This document shows, one piece after another, positions 55,203 through 63,750 of a stretch of 64,000 bases of DNA. The stretch is from NCBI RefSeq assembly GCF_013912375.1, contig NZ_JACETV010000006.1:62001-126000 (forward strand), written 5' to 3'. The position numbers and the translations under genes are program-made. The stretch is from Emticicia sp. BO119. GTDB taxonomy: Bacteria > Bacteroidota > Bacteroidia > Cytophagales > Spirosomataceae. The number at the start of each line of letters is the position of its first letter. The first letter of the stretch is position 1. The notes under the pieces were generated by a model. That model saw only the letters and a list, made by a program, of their open reading frames with translations, had not been told where the DNA came from and did no database searches.

Positions 55203-58190
55203 TTAATCATTTATCACAAATGCTAATGAAGCATCAGAAATAGGCTCCGATACACTACGAGGATCAGGTTTATATTCAACCTTTCTCATAGATTCAATGT
55301 TTATTGAGTAAAACCCGAAGTCTTCAACCACTTTGCCACTCAGATAGTATATCCCCGCCCCCCTCAATGGATACTTTTCTAAAGAGTAAGGAAAATGGAC
55401 AGTATCGAAAAACTGGCCTGATAAATCATAGAAATAGCCAAAACCCATCAATTGTCCATTCTTTGTTCTGATAGATTTCCAGGTTACCAGATAGCCATAC
55501 AAATTTATATTCTTGTCAAACATCTCATGCAGGTTATCTGAAGTAAGTGTACTTTCTAATGGTTCTCCACATAAATCAAATGGAGACCCGATGGTAAACT
55601 CCAGAAATTCTATTTCATCATAGATATCTTCCAGTGGGTCGAATGATAAAGCTGGCAGGTTTGTTTCAGGTTCAAGGTATTCAAACAAAGCTTCCTTGTA
55701 AACTGAAGGTTTAAAATTATTATGCAATAATAAATGCGCCTCCCATAACAATTCCTTTTTCGACACTCCAAAGTTTCTGAATGTCCCCAGTCTGATCAGA
55801 ATAATGAGTTGATCAAGTCCTATCTCAATACGATGAGCAAAATCAGAAAATGACAAAAATCGACCATTTCGCTGCCTTTCATTCATTATTCTTTCCACAA
55901 TTTTCACTTCAAGGCTCTTTACATGCACCCAACCAAGCCAGATAGTTTTTCCCTTAATGCTGGTAAGGAACTGACTCTCATTTATATCCGGTGCTTCAAT
56001 CATTCCTCCTGAACGCTTGGCTTCATGAATATAAAATTCAGTCCGGTAGAATCCCCCAAAATTATTGATAACTGCTGTAATGAACTCCAAAGGGAAGTAG
56101 GTTTTCAAAAAAAGACTCTGGTAACTTTCAACGGCATAGGATGCTGAATGTGCCTTCGAAAAACTATATCCTGCAAAACTTTCTACCTGTCGCCAGACTT
56201 CTTTTGCCAGCTCATCGCTATACCCTTTTGCTTTACAATTGATAAACCATTTATCTACTATTTTTTCAAACTCTATCCTTGCCCTATATTTGCCTGACAT
56301 AGCACGTCTGAGCATATCAGACTCTCCCAGAGTCATACCGGCAAATTCATGAGCCACCTTTATCACATCTTCCTGATAAATCATTACCCCATAAGTATCC
56401 TCTAGTAATTCTTTCATTTTTGGATGCAGGTAGTCAATATTATATGGATTATGATGACGTTCTATATAGGCTTTCATCATACCGCTACTTGCTACTCCGG
56501 GTCGTATGATAGAACTTGCCGCCACCAGCGTCAGGTAGTTGTCGCACCTGAGTTTCCACATCAATTGCCGCATAGCCGGAGATTCTATATAAAAACACCC
56601 CATAGTTTCATTGCTTTGTAGCTTTTTTCTTACACTTTCATCTTCTTTAAACTTTTCTACCTGATGAATATCAATATTAATATTATGGTTTTCGCGTACT
56701 ATATCAACTGCCATTTTTATATGACCTAAACCTCGCTGAGACAATATGTCAAACTTCGAAAAGCCTATTTCTTCAGCTATATACATATCCCACTGGCATA
56801 TAGGGAATCCTTTAGGCATAGGTTGCAAAGCCGTATAATTGTATAAAAGTTCATCTGAAACAAGAATCCCACCCGCGTGTATTGACAAGTTCTGAGGAAA
56901 ATCGTCCATCAAGGGAGCATATTTCAGAATATACCTCATATATTCATTCTCCTGTGCCTTGTCGGGGTATCTCAGATAAGTATCTACTTCTGCTTTAGGT
57001 AAGCCAAAAACTTTCGCAAGCTCTCGTATGGCCGAATTACGCTGAAAAGTATTGTAGGTAGCCAGTAGGCAAACATATTCTTTTCCATATCTGGCAAAAA
57101 AATATTCAATAATTTCATTACGCTCATCCCAACTGAAATCTATGTCAAAATCAGGGGGTGAAGTTCTTTGTGGGTTTATAAATCTTTCGAAAAAGAGGTT
57201 TAACTCAATCGGATCAACATCTGTAATACCCATACAATAAGCCACTATTGAATTTGCCCCAGACCCCCTGCCTACATGAAAGTATCCTTTGTTTTTCGCA
57301 TAATTGATCACATCCCAGGTCATAAGGAAGTACGCTTCAAAATTAAATTCTTTTATGATTTTCAGTTCTTTGTCTATCCGTTCAAGAACTTTCGTATTAG
57401 ATATGTCGTATCTTTTAACTGCGCCATCAAGTGTAAGCTTACGAAGAAACTCAGCATCCCCCTCCTTGCTATGAGTATATACTCTCTTATTTTTATCTGC
57501 CTTAAAATCAAACTTAAAATTACAGGCAATCATAAGCGAGGCTGTATTTCTTAAGAAAAGGGGATAATTACTAAATTTCTCACCAAGAGTGAGCATATCT
57601 ATAAATAACTCATCAGGATAAGCCTCTACACTCTTCGGTAATTTACTTAATAATACATTTTTACCGATGGCCCTCAGCAAACGGTGTAGGTTATAAGTAA
57701 GTTTATCATGAAAAGTAACGGAGTGCATAGCAAGAATCTTTTGAAAAGCGGCATGCTTCTGATATTTAAAAAGTTTAGTTAATTCCCAGAAATGTACCCC
57801 TATATATTCGTGTTCATCAAGAGTTGGGTTTGATTCAAAACAGGTAATCGGATAGATAGTAAAACTATTCTTAAAAGGCGGCGCTTTTTGCGGGAATGGC
57901 TTTTCTGATTCCAGATATTCAGATAAAAACTTATTGATTTCACATAATCCCTTCTGGTTTTTTGCCAATGCAATGTACTTCAAATCATCGCCATTCCTGA
58001 ATTCCACACCAACAATGGGTATTATATCAACCTTTTCACATTCCTTTATAAAGTCAAATATGCCCGAAACATTATTAATATCGGTAAGGGCAAGCCTCTT
58101 GGATCCGGCAGCCTTGGCTTTGGCAACCAGGTCTTTTACACTAAGTGCTCCATAATTGAGACTAAAGTAACTATGGCAGTTTAGATACAT
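55203..58190 (-). CDS. Short DNA polymerase III alpha subunit, DnaE2/ImuC-like
   Basis: 995 residues, shorter than replicative DnaE (about 1150-1500). An N-terminal PHP domain (1-about 250) has lost metal ligands: NCHSYFS in place of HxHxxxS and LTDINN in place of LTDH, so proofreading is unlikely. The polymerase core has HVGRGSGANSIVAYC, catalytic D349-x-D351 in PDFDIDF, and D481 in SKFDILSQRGLG. The C-terminal region ends in an OB fold. Length, degenerate PHP and the neighbouring DinB gene point to an error-prone lesion-bypass enzyme, not the main replicase. Second gene of an operon, 26 bp after the Y-family polymerase gene. Confidence 0.88.
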   Translation of the reverse strand: MYLNCHSYFSLNYGALSVKDLVAKAKAAGSKRLALTDINNVSGIFDFIKECEKVDIIPIVGVEFRNGDDLKYIALAKNQKGLCEINKFLSEYLESEKPFPQKAPPFKNSFTIYPITCFESNPTLDEHEYIGVHFWELTKLFKYQKHAAFQKILAMHSVTFHDKLTYNLHRLLRAIGKNVLLSKLPKSVEAYPDELFIDMLTLGEKFSNYPLFLRNTASLMIACNFKFDFKADKNKRVYTHSKEGDAEFLRKLTLDGAVKRYDISNTKVLERIDKELKIIKEFNFEAYFLMTWDVINYAKNKGYFHVGRGSGANSIVAYCMGITDVDPIELNLFFERFINPQRTSPPDFDIDFSWDERNEIIEYFFARYGKEYVCLLATYNTFQRNSAIRELAKVFGLPKAEVDTYLRYPDKAQENEYMRYILKYAPLMDDFPQNLSIHAGGILVSDELLYNYTALQPMPKGFPICQWDMYIAEEIGFSKFDILSQRGLGHIKMAVDIVRENHNINIDIHQVEKFKEDESVRKKLQSNETMGCFYIESPAMRQLMWKLRCDNYLTLVAASSIIRPGVASSGMMKAYIERHHNPYNIDYLHPKMKELLEDTYGVMIYQEDVIKVAHEFAGMTLGESDMLRRAMSGKYRARIEFEKIVDKWFINCKAKGYSDELAKEVWRQVESFAGYSFSKAHSASYAVESYQSLFLKTYFPLEFITAVINNFGGFYRTEFYIHEAKRSGGMIEAPDINESQFLTSIKGKTIWLGWVHVKSLEVKIVERIMNERQRNGRFLSFSDFAHRIEIGLDQLIILIRLGTFRNFGVSKKELLWEAHLLLHNNFKPSVYKEALFEYLEPETNLPALSFDPLEDIYDEIEFLEFTIGSPFDLCGEPLESTLTSDNLHEMFDKNINLYGYLVTWKSIRTKNGQLMGFGYFYDLSGQFFDTVHFPYSLEKYPLRGAGIYYLSGKVVEDFGFYSINIESMRKVEYKPDPRSVSEPISDASLAFVIND

Positions 58191-58216
58191 TATAGTATAG
58201 ATTTGGATATTGATAA

Positions 58217-59407
58217 TTATTGAGTCAATGCTAAACTTTTCGTTTTATTGAGAGGCGGCTTACTTACTTGCATACCATTAGCTCTTCCTACTATCTTCTC
58301 ACCATGTTTAAGCTTTACTTTATCCATAGCCTGATGTAGAGAGGCAAGTCGGGACGAATTATCAAACAGGTTTATTTGAGAATATCCCTGCACCAGTTTG
58401 CTCAGACGCACCCCTATCAACCTGATTAGTAATCGTTTATCATACAGATTATCAAACAAATCCATTACTTTTTCTATAATTATCTGATCATCGGAGGTAT
58501 AAAAGACATGAGTTTGTCTGGTATAAGTATCAAAATTCGAGTACCGGATTTTGACAGTAATAGTCCCTGCACATTTTACCTGTTGTCGTAAATCAAAAGT
58601 CAGGCTTTCTACCATAAAGACTAATATTGATTTGAGCTTAACTGTATCAGTAGTATCTTTATCGAAAGTCATTTCCTTTGAGAAAGATTTCTGATCATGG
58701 TAAGGTACAATAGGTGTATCATCAATACCATTAGCCCGCTCCCAAAATAACTTGCCGTGCTTACCAAATACCGCCTCTAATAATTTCATTGGCATGGCAG
58801 CTAAAGTGCCAATATTTTGTATTCCCATTGTACGCAGTGTCTTGGCAGTAGTATCGCCAATCATAGGTAATTTATTAATGGATAACGGGTTTAAAAACGA
58901 CCTTTCACAGCCTGTCAGTACTTGTAACTTCCCGTTAGGCTTGGCTTCATTGGTAGCTACTTTGCTGACTGTCTTGCTGGTACTAAGACCAAAGGTGATG
59001 TCAAGGTGAGTTTCCTTAGAAATCCTTGTTTTAATTTCTTTGGCCCATTTATAACAACCGAAGAACTTCTCCATACCTGTAAAATCGCAATAGAACTCAT
59101 CAATACTGGCTTTTTCCAGTACAGGCACTGATTCGCTTATAATTTCGGTAACTGCATTAGAGTATTTTGTGTATGATTCATGATCTCCTTTCACAAAAAT
59201 GGCATCAGGACATAAGCGTTTGGCCAGTTGCGACGACATGGCAGAGTGTATGCCAAACTTGCGGGCTTCATAACTGGCCGAAGCAACTACACCTCGCTCG
59301 CTTGAGCCACCTACAACAACAGGCTTACCAATAAGTGATGAGTTTTTCAATCGTTCGACAGAAACGAAAAAGGAATCGAGGTCATAGTGAACTATGGCTT
59401 TTTCCAT
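58217..59407 (-). CDS. Y-family DNA polymerase (DinB/Pol IV type)
   Basis: 396 residues, full length. Palm motifs: HYDLDSFFVSVE with metal residues D9 and D11 and steric gate F14, then S101-I-D103-E104. The thumb region shows PMIGDTTAKTLRTMGI and the little-finger domain follows (about 240-345). Q344-I-N-L-F348 is a canonical beta-clamp motif (QxxLF). It is therefore a catalytically complete translesion polymerase, unlike the inactive ImuB that accompanies DnaE2 in other bacteria. Transcribed from the shared divergent region with the XRE-S24 gene, followed by the DnaE2-like gene. Confidence 0.92.
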   Translation of the reverse strand: MEKAIVHYDLDSFFVSVERLKNSSLIGKPVVVGGSSERGVVASASYEARKFGIHSAMSSQLAKRLCPDAIFVKGDHESYTKYSNAVTEIISESVPVLEKASIDEFYCDFTGMEKFFGCYKWAKEIKTRISKETHLDITFGLSTSKTVSKVATNEAKPNGKLQVLTGCERSFLNPLSINKLPMIGDTTAKTLRTMGIQNIGTLAAMPMKLLEAVFGKHGKLFWERANGIDDTPIVPYHDQKSFSKEMTFDKDTTDTVKLKSILVFMVESLTFDLRQQVKCAGTITVKIRYSNFDTYTRQTHVFYTSDDQIIIEKVMDLFDNLYDKRLLIRLIGVRLSKLVQGYSQINLFDNSSRLASLHQAMDKVKLKHGEKIVGRANGMQVSKPPLNKTKSLALTQ

Positions 59408-59449
59408 AAGTGCAAAGATGTGGATAAATATTTTTTGGGATTCTGCAAT

Positions 59450-59496
59450 AAATGTATGTACATTTTGTGTAGTATTGTCTCAACAAATTGTGTAGT
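59450..59496. promoter_or_regulatory. Divergent control region with palindrome and direct repeats
   Basis: AAATGTATGTACATTT (59450-59465) has perfect 7-bp arms around TG. TTGTGTAGT occurs twice (59465-59473 and 59488-59496) spaced 23 bp apart, with a small dyad TTGT-CTCA-ACAA (59475-59486) between them. All lie between the divergent polymerase operon and XRE-S24 gene, so the regulator could control both. Operator function is inferred. Confidence 0.55.
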
Positions 59497-59498
59497 TA

Positions 59499-60299
59499 AT
59501 GGAAAATCAATTATTAAATCAGGTAAAAATAGCTCGGAACATTAAGTCATTAAGACTTGGAAGGGGATTAACGCAGGAGCAATTGGCCGAGGCACTTGCT
59601 ATTCCGAGTACCCGCTATGCCAATTATGAGCAAGGTACAAGAGCGATTCCTATCGATACGTTGTCAGCCATCTCCTCTTATTTTCATATTGCTTTAGATG
59701 CCTTAGTGAAATCAGATTTAAGTAAGGTTGATTTGAAAGGTTTAATGAAAATAGGCGAAAACCGCTTGCTATTCCCTGTTCTGATTAAAGATGATGGGAA
59801 GGTTGAAAGCATTGAGGTAGTACCCGTAAAAGCTTCGGCCGGATATTTAAGTGGCTACGCAGACCCTGAATTTATAGAGACGCTTCCGAAGGCGTCTTTG
59901 CCGTTTATTGGCATTGGTACACACAGAGGTTTTCCACTTACCGGAGACTCCATGCTACCGATTCCCGACGGAGCTATTATTATAGGGAAGTTTATAGAAG
60001 AAATAGCTGATATAAAAAGCGGCCGGACATACATTGTGGTTTCAACCACAGGCATTGTTTATAAGCGGGTTTACACAAAAACAGAAGAAAATACCTTACT
60101 ATTAGTTTCTGACAATAAGATTTATAGTCCTTATGAAATGCCCTTTGAAAATATTCTCGAATTATGGGAGTTCAGGTGCTTTATCAGTACGAAAGAGTAT
60201 GCGGCTGATGAATATTCTTTAGAAAACCTTTTTCAGCAGATGCATGGTATTACCAAAGGGATTGAGGATATTAAACAGAAGATTGGTACTCAGACTTAG
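59499..60299 (+). CDS. XRE regulator with LexA/UmuD-like S24 peptidase domain (paralogue 2)
   Basis: 266 residues. A helix-turn-helix (about 12-68; LGRGLTQEQLAEALAIPSTRYANYEQGTRAIP) is joined to an S24 domain with cleavable A114-G115 (VKASAGYLSGY), serine S151 (LTGDSMLP) and lysine K189 (GIVYKRVY). Spacings (36 and 38) match LexA-type self-cleaving proteins. It is divergent from the Y-family polymerase/DnaE2-like operon and probably represses it until DNA damage activates RecA. Its paralogue is the gene at 49332; both keep every catalytic feature. Confidence 0.9.
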   Translation: MENQLLNQVKIARNIKSLRLGRGLTQEQLAEALAIPSTRYANYEQGTRAIPIDTLSAISSYFHIALDALVKSDLSKVDLKGLMKIGENRLLFPVLIKDDGKVESIEVVPVKASAGYLSGYADPEFIETLPKASLPFIGIGTHRGFPLTGDSMLPIPDGAIIIGKFIEEIADIKSGRTYIVVSTTGIVYKRVYTKTEENTLLLVSDNKIYSPYEMPFENILELWEFRCFISTKEYAADEYSLENLFQQMHGITKGIEDIKQKIGTQT

Positions 60300-60340
60300 A
60301 TTTTAAAAGTTTGTTTCAGACATACTTTTACTTAAATAAT

Positions 60341-60380
60341 AAAAAGGTACTTATAGCTTAGCCATAAGTACCTTTTTATT
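60341..60380. terminator. Bidirectional terminator
   Basis: AAAAAGGTACTTAT (60341-60354) pairs exactly with ATAAGTACCTTTTT (60364-60377); T tract on both sides. It lies between convergent genes. Confidence 0.88.
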
Positions 60381-60396
60381 ATTTCTCCAACATCAA

Positions 60397-63300
60397 TTAA
60401 TCCACAAACTCAATAGTATTTACTGCAAATAGCGGTTTACCTTCCGGTTTAGGGTTTTTAAACACAAAATAGATATTTTGTTCTCCTGCAATATCAACCT
60501 TGATTTTCAATGGAGCCATACTTGATTCCTGTATGTCGCCTGTGCCTACTACTGTTCCGGTTGGTGAGCCTAATCTTACTTCCAGGCTACCTCCTACTGT
60601 CTGCCCTTTTTGCGAGAATGCACCAATAATAATGGTTTTAATGCCTGTCAGGTCAATGTTTTTGAAAGCGATATAACTGTCATTTTCAGAAGCTACTACT
60701 ACTTCGCCACCCAATTGCTCCACATTAAACTTCGCAGCGCCTTTCGATTCGTCATAGGTAGCTGCTTTTAATTTAGGGCTACGCAAAGCCAAAGATTGGG
60801 TAGTAGTCAGTGGGCCGATTACTTTTCCACCTTTGTCAGTATAAGTAGCCTGAATAATGTAAGCTCCTTCTTTTTTACCTTTATGCGCTGCAGCATCATA
60901 AGCACCTGTAACAGGCTGCGAAGCCTTGCGGGTATCGTTCAAAGAAAGAATGTAATCAACCATGTCTCTTGCTTCTGACATAGGTATCTGCGGGTGAGCA
61001 GCCATCGCTTGTTCGCCCCATACACCACCCCCACCTTTGATTACCTTCTCAGCTAACTGGTTGATGGCCGTTTGACCACGTCGGTATTTCTTCGCTACAT
61101 CCATATAAGCAGGCCCAATAGATTTTTTATCAATTGCATGGCAAGCCTTACAGTCACTTAAATCAATCAGACGTTTACCTGCGGCAAAGTTCATATTTTC
61201 TTTATGCCCCTGCTCCAGCATGGTTTTATCATACCCTTCTAAATAGTTGATATTTACTACTACATCTTCAGGGTCAATACCTTTGCTTAATGTACCATCT
61301 TCTTTATCAGTTACTTTTACGTCGTAATTAATTTTATCGTTATCAAAGAAGAAGGTTTTATTACCTTTCACGGATATATTTACAGTAGGCTCTGCATTTC
61401 CTACTTTAATAATACTCGTCTGTGACGATTTATTTCCGGCTGCATCTGTTACCGTCAGTACTACATTATATTCACCCGGTTTGGTAAAAGTAAACTTCGG
61501 ATTCGCCTGTGTGCTTACAGGTAAACCTTTACCAAAATTCCAAGAGTATTTCAATGCATCTTTATCATAATCTAAAGTTCCGGCAGACGAGAAAGCTACT
61601 GCCAATGGAGCCGCCCCTGCTTTTTTATCAGCTGCCATCGTAATCACAGGTTTTCTATTGCCTGCATTATATTCAATTACTGATAAAGTAGCATCTTCGT
61701 TTTGCGCAAACCAGTTCATTCCATAATCTAACACAAACAAGCGACCGTCTTTAGAAAAAGCCATATCCATAGGGTGAGCAAATTTGGTGCTTGGCATAAA
61801 GCGCTCCATTCCCTGATAATTGCCTTCTTTATCCATACTTATCAGATAAATCCAGTCACGCATCCACTCATAGGCAAAGAATTTACCATCAAAATAACTT
61901 GGGAAACGCTTAGGATTATTAGTATAATCTTCTGAATAATAGACCGGACCTGCCATTGGATTGCAACCTCCTTTACCAAATTCAGGATATAGTTTTGATG
62001 GGCCATAGCCGTAGTAAATCCATGCTTTGGTAGCAGGCATCAATTCTCTTAGACCTGTATTATTAGGAGAGTCATTGATAGGTTTTGCCGGGTCATATTT
62101 CTCACCTGATTCTTTCCTGGCAAAATCGTAATGGTTATAGGCAAAGTTATCACCTGTGAAGATGGGCCAGCCGAAAAAGCCCGGTTTGCGTGCCTGATTA
62201 AACTCTACTATACCCTCCGGGCCACGATTAGGGTTGCCTTTACCAGCATCAGGGCCTACATCACCCCAGTATAAGTAGCCATTGCGTTTATCAACTGAAA
62301 TTCTGTAGGGGTTTCTATGACCCATCGTATAGATTTCCGGACGGGTTTTCTCTGTTCCTGCCGGATATAGGTTACCTTCTGGGATGGTATAAGTGCCGTT
62401 ATCCTGTGGTTTGATTCTTAATACTTTTCCACGTAAATCGTTGGTATTACCAGATGAGCGAAGCGCATCCCAGCCTTCACGACCCGGTTGAAAGTCGATT
62501 GGTGCATAGCCATCAGAAGCAAACGGGTTGGTATCATCGCCTGTTGAAAGGAAAAGATTGCCTTTACCATCCCAGTCGATTGAACCGCCTGTATGACAAC
62601 ATTCGTCACGTTTTACATATACACGCAACAATACCTTTTCTGACGACATTACAATCGTATCTTTCTTATCGTCATACTCAAATCTTGCCAGAAAATTATC
62701 TTTCGTTACTTCACGGGTTTCGTCTGGTGTATAGTACAGGTAAATCCAGTGATTTTTCTCATAATTCGGGTCAGCCCCGATACCCATCAAACCATATTCA
62801 AATTTAGTATAAACAGGCATTTGTCCGGCTACTTTCACTTTTTTAGTAGTCGGATTCCAGACTTTTAAAGCTCCTTTACGCTCCACAAAAAGTACCTTAC
62901 CATTTGGTAAGACTGTTAATTCTGTTGGTTCATTTAAATTACTTGCCAGGGTAATACGCTCAAAACGATTTTCTTCTGGTGCACGTACCGAACGGGCTTT
63001 AGAATAATCCAGTTTAGTAGCCATTGCCCATTTCAACCCCTGCCAGTAATGCTCCATTATTAATGGCTCACTGAAAGTCTCAGGCGTATGGCCATAGTTT
63101 GTATAAAAAGCCTTACCCCCATCAAATTCATGATACCATGCCATTGGGTGAAAATCTCCCATTTTACCCATTTCATAGCTGCTTTCATCAACTCTTACTA
63201 TAAATTTCAAGATGTCTTTTTTCAAAGACTTGAAATCATAAAACTCATCGGTTTTTTCAAAAGTATCAGGAAAATGCGCCGAAGCAGGGAATGTTTTATC

Positions 63301-63750
63301 AAGTGTAATCATTTTACCTTTTTGCACATTTGATACTCTTCCACCCGGGTGGCTGGCAAAATATCCGCCCATCAGATCGTTGTACCAGGGCCAGTTATAT
63401 TCTGTATCAGAGGCTGCATGGATACCCACATAACCACCCCCTGCCTGAATATACCGCTCAAAATCAGCCTGTTGTGCCGGATTCAGCACATCTCCGGTAG
63501 TGCTTAAAAATACAACAGCGGCATAATTTTTCAGATTGGCTTCATTAAATTTTGAAGCATCAGTGGTGGTATCAACACCAATGGCTTGTTTTCTGCCCAA
63601 TTCTATAAAAAACTGATTACCTTCTTTAATAGAATTATGGTGAAAACCCTTTGTTAAAGAAAAAACCAATATTCTTCTTTGCTGTGCAAACGAACTTACA
63701 CTAACAAATAAGAGTAGCATTAAAAGGATAGGATTAAACTGTCTTTTCAT
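60397..63750 (-). CDS. ThuA - PQQ-type sugar dehydrogenase - PKD - cytochrome c - CBM6-like fusion
   Basis: 1117 residues from MKRQFNPILLMLLLFVSVSSFAQ, a signal peptide (the frame is open to 63798). Domains in order: ThuA (about 25-240; AAVVFLSTTGDVLNPAQQADFERYIQAGGGYVGIHAASD); an SGL/glucose-sorbosone-dehydrogenase beta-propeller (about 265-680; TGGSIDWDGKGNLFLSTGDD, MGHRNPYRIS, FFGWPIFTGDN); a PKD domain (about 690-780); a mono-haem cytochrome c domain with C867-K-A-C870-H871; and a CBM6-like domain (about 990-1117). It would oxidise sugars in the periplasm or at the surface, passing electrons to its own haem. Such fusions are known in Bacteroidota. Confidence 0.92.
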   Translation of the reverse strand: MKRQFNPILLMLLLFVSVSSFAQQRRILVFSLTKGFHHNSIKEGNQFFIELGRKQAIGVDTTTDASKFNEANLKNYAAVVFLSTTGDVLNPAQQADFERYIQAGGGYVGIHAASDTEYNWPWYNDLMGGYFASHPGGRVSNVQKGKMITLDKTFPASAHFPDTFEKTDEFYDFKSLKKDILKFIVRVDESSYEMGKMGDFHPMAWYHEFDGGKAFYTNYGHTPETFSEPLIMEHYWQGLKWAMATKLDYSKARSVRAPEENRFERITLASNLNEPTELTVLPNGKVLFVERKGALKVWNPTTKKVKVAGQMPVYTKFEYGLMGIGADPNYEKNHWIYLYYTPDETREVTKDNFLARFEYDDKKDTIVMSSEKVLLRVYVKRDECCHTGGSIDWDGKGNLFLSTGDDTNPFASDGYAPIDFQPGREGWDALRSSGNTNDLRGKVLRIKPQDNGTYTIPEGNLYPAGTEKTRPEIYTMGHRNPYRISVDKRNGYLYWGDVGPDAGKGNPNRGPEGIVEFNQARKPGFFGWPIFTGDNFAYNHYDFARKESGEKYDPAKPINDSPNNTGLRELMPATKAWIYYGYGPSKLYPEFGKGGCNPMAGPVYYSEDYTNNPKRFPSYFDGKFFAYEWMRDWIYLISMDKEGNYQGMERFMPSTKFAHPMDMAFSKDGRLFVLDYGMNWFAQNEDATLSVIEYNAGNRKPVITMAADKKAGAAPLAVAFSSAGTLDYDKDALKYSWNFGKGLPVSTQANPKFTFTKPGEYNVVLTVTDAAGNKSSQTSIIKVGNAEPTVNISVKGNKTFFFDNDKINYDVKVTDKEDGTLSKGIDPEDVVVNINYLEGYDKTMLEQGHKENMNFAAGKRLIDLSDCKACHAIDKKSIGPAYMDVAKKYRRGQTAINQLAEKVIKGGGGVWGEQAMAAHPQIPMSEARDMVDYILSLNDTRKASQPVTGAYDAAAHKGKKEGAYIIQATYTDKGGKVIGPLTTTQSLALRSPKLKAATYDESKGAAKFNVEQLGGEVVVASENDSYIAFKNIDLTGIKTIIIGAFSQKGQTVGGSLEVRLGSPTGTVVGTGDIQESSMAPLKIKVDIAGEQNIYFVFKNPKPEGKPLFAVNTIEFVD

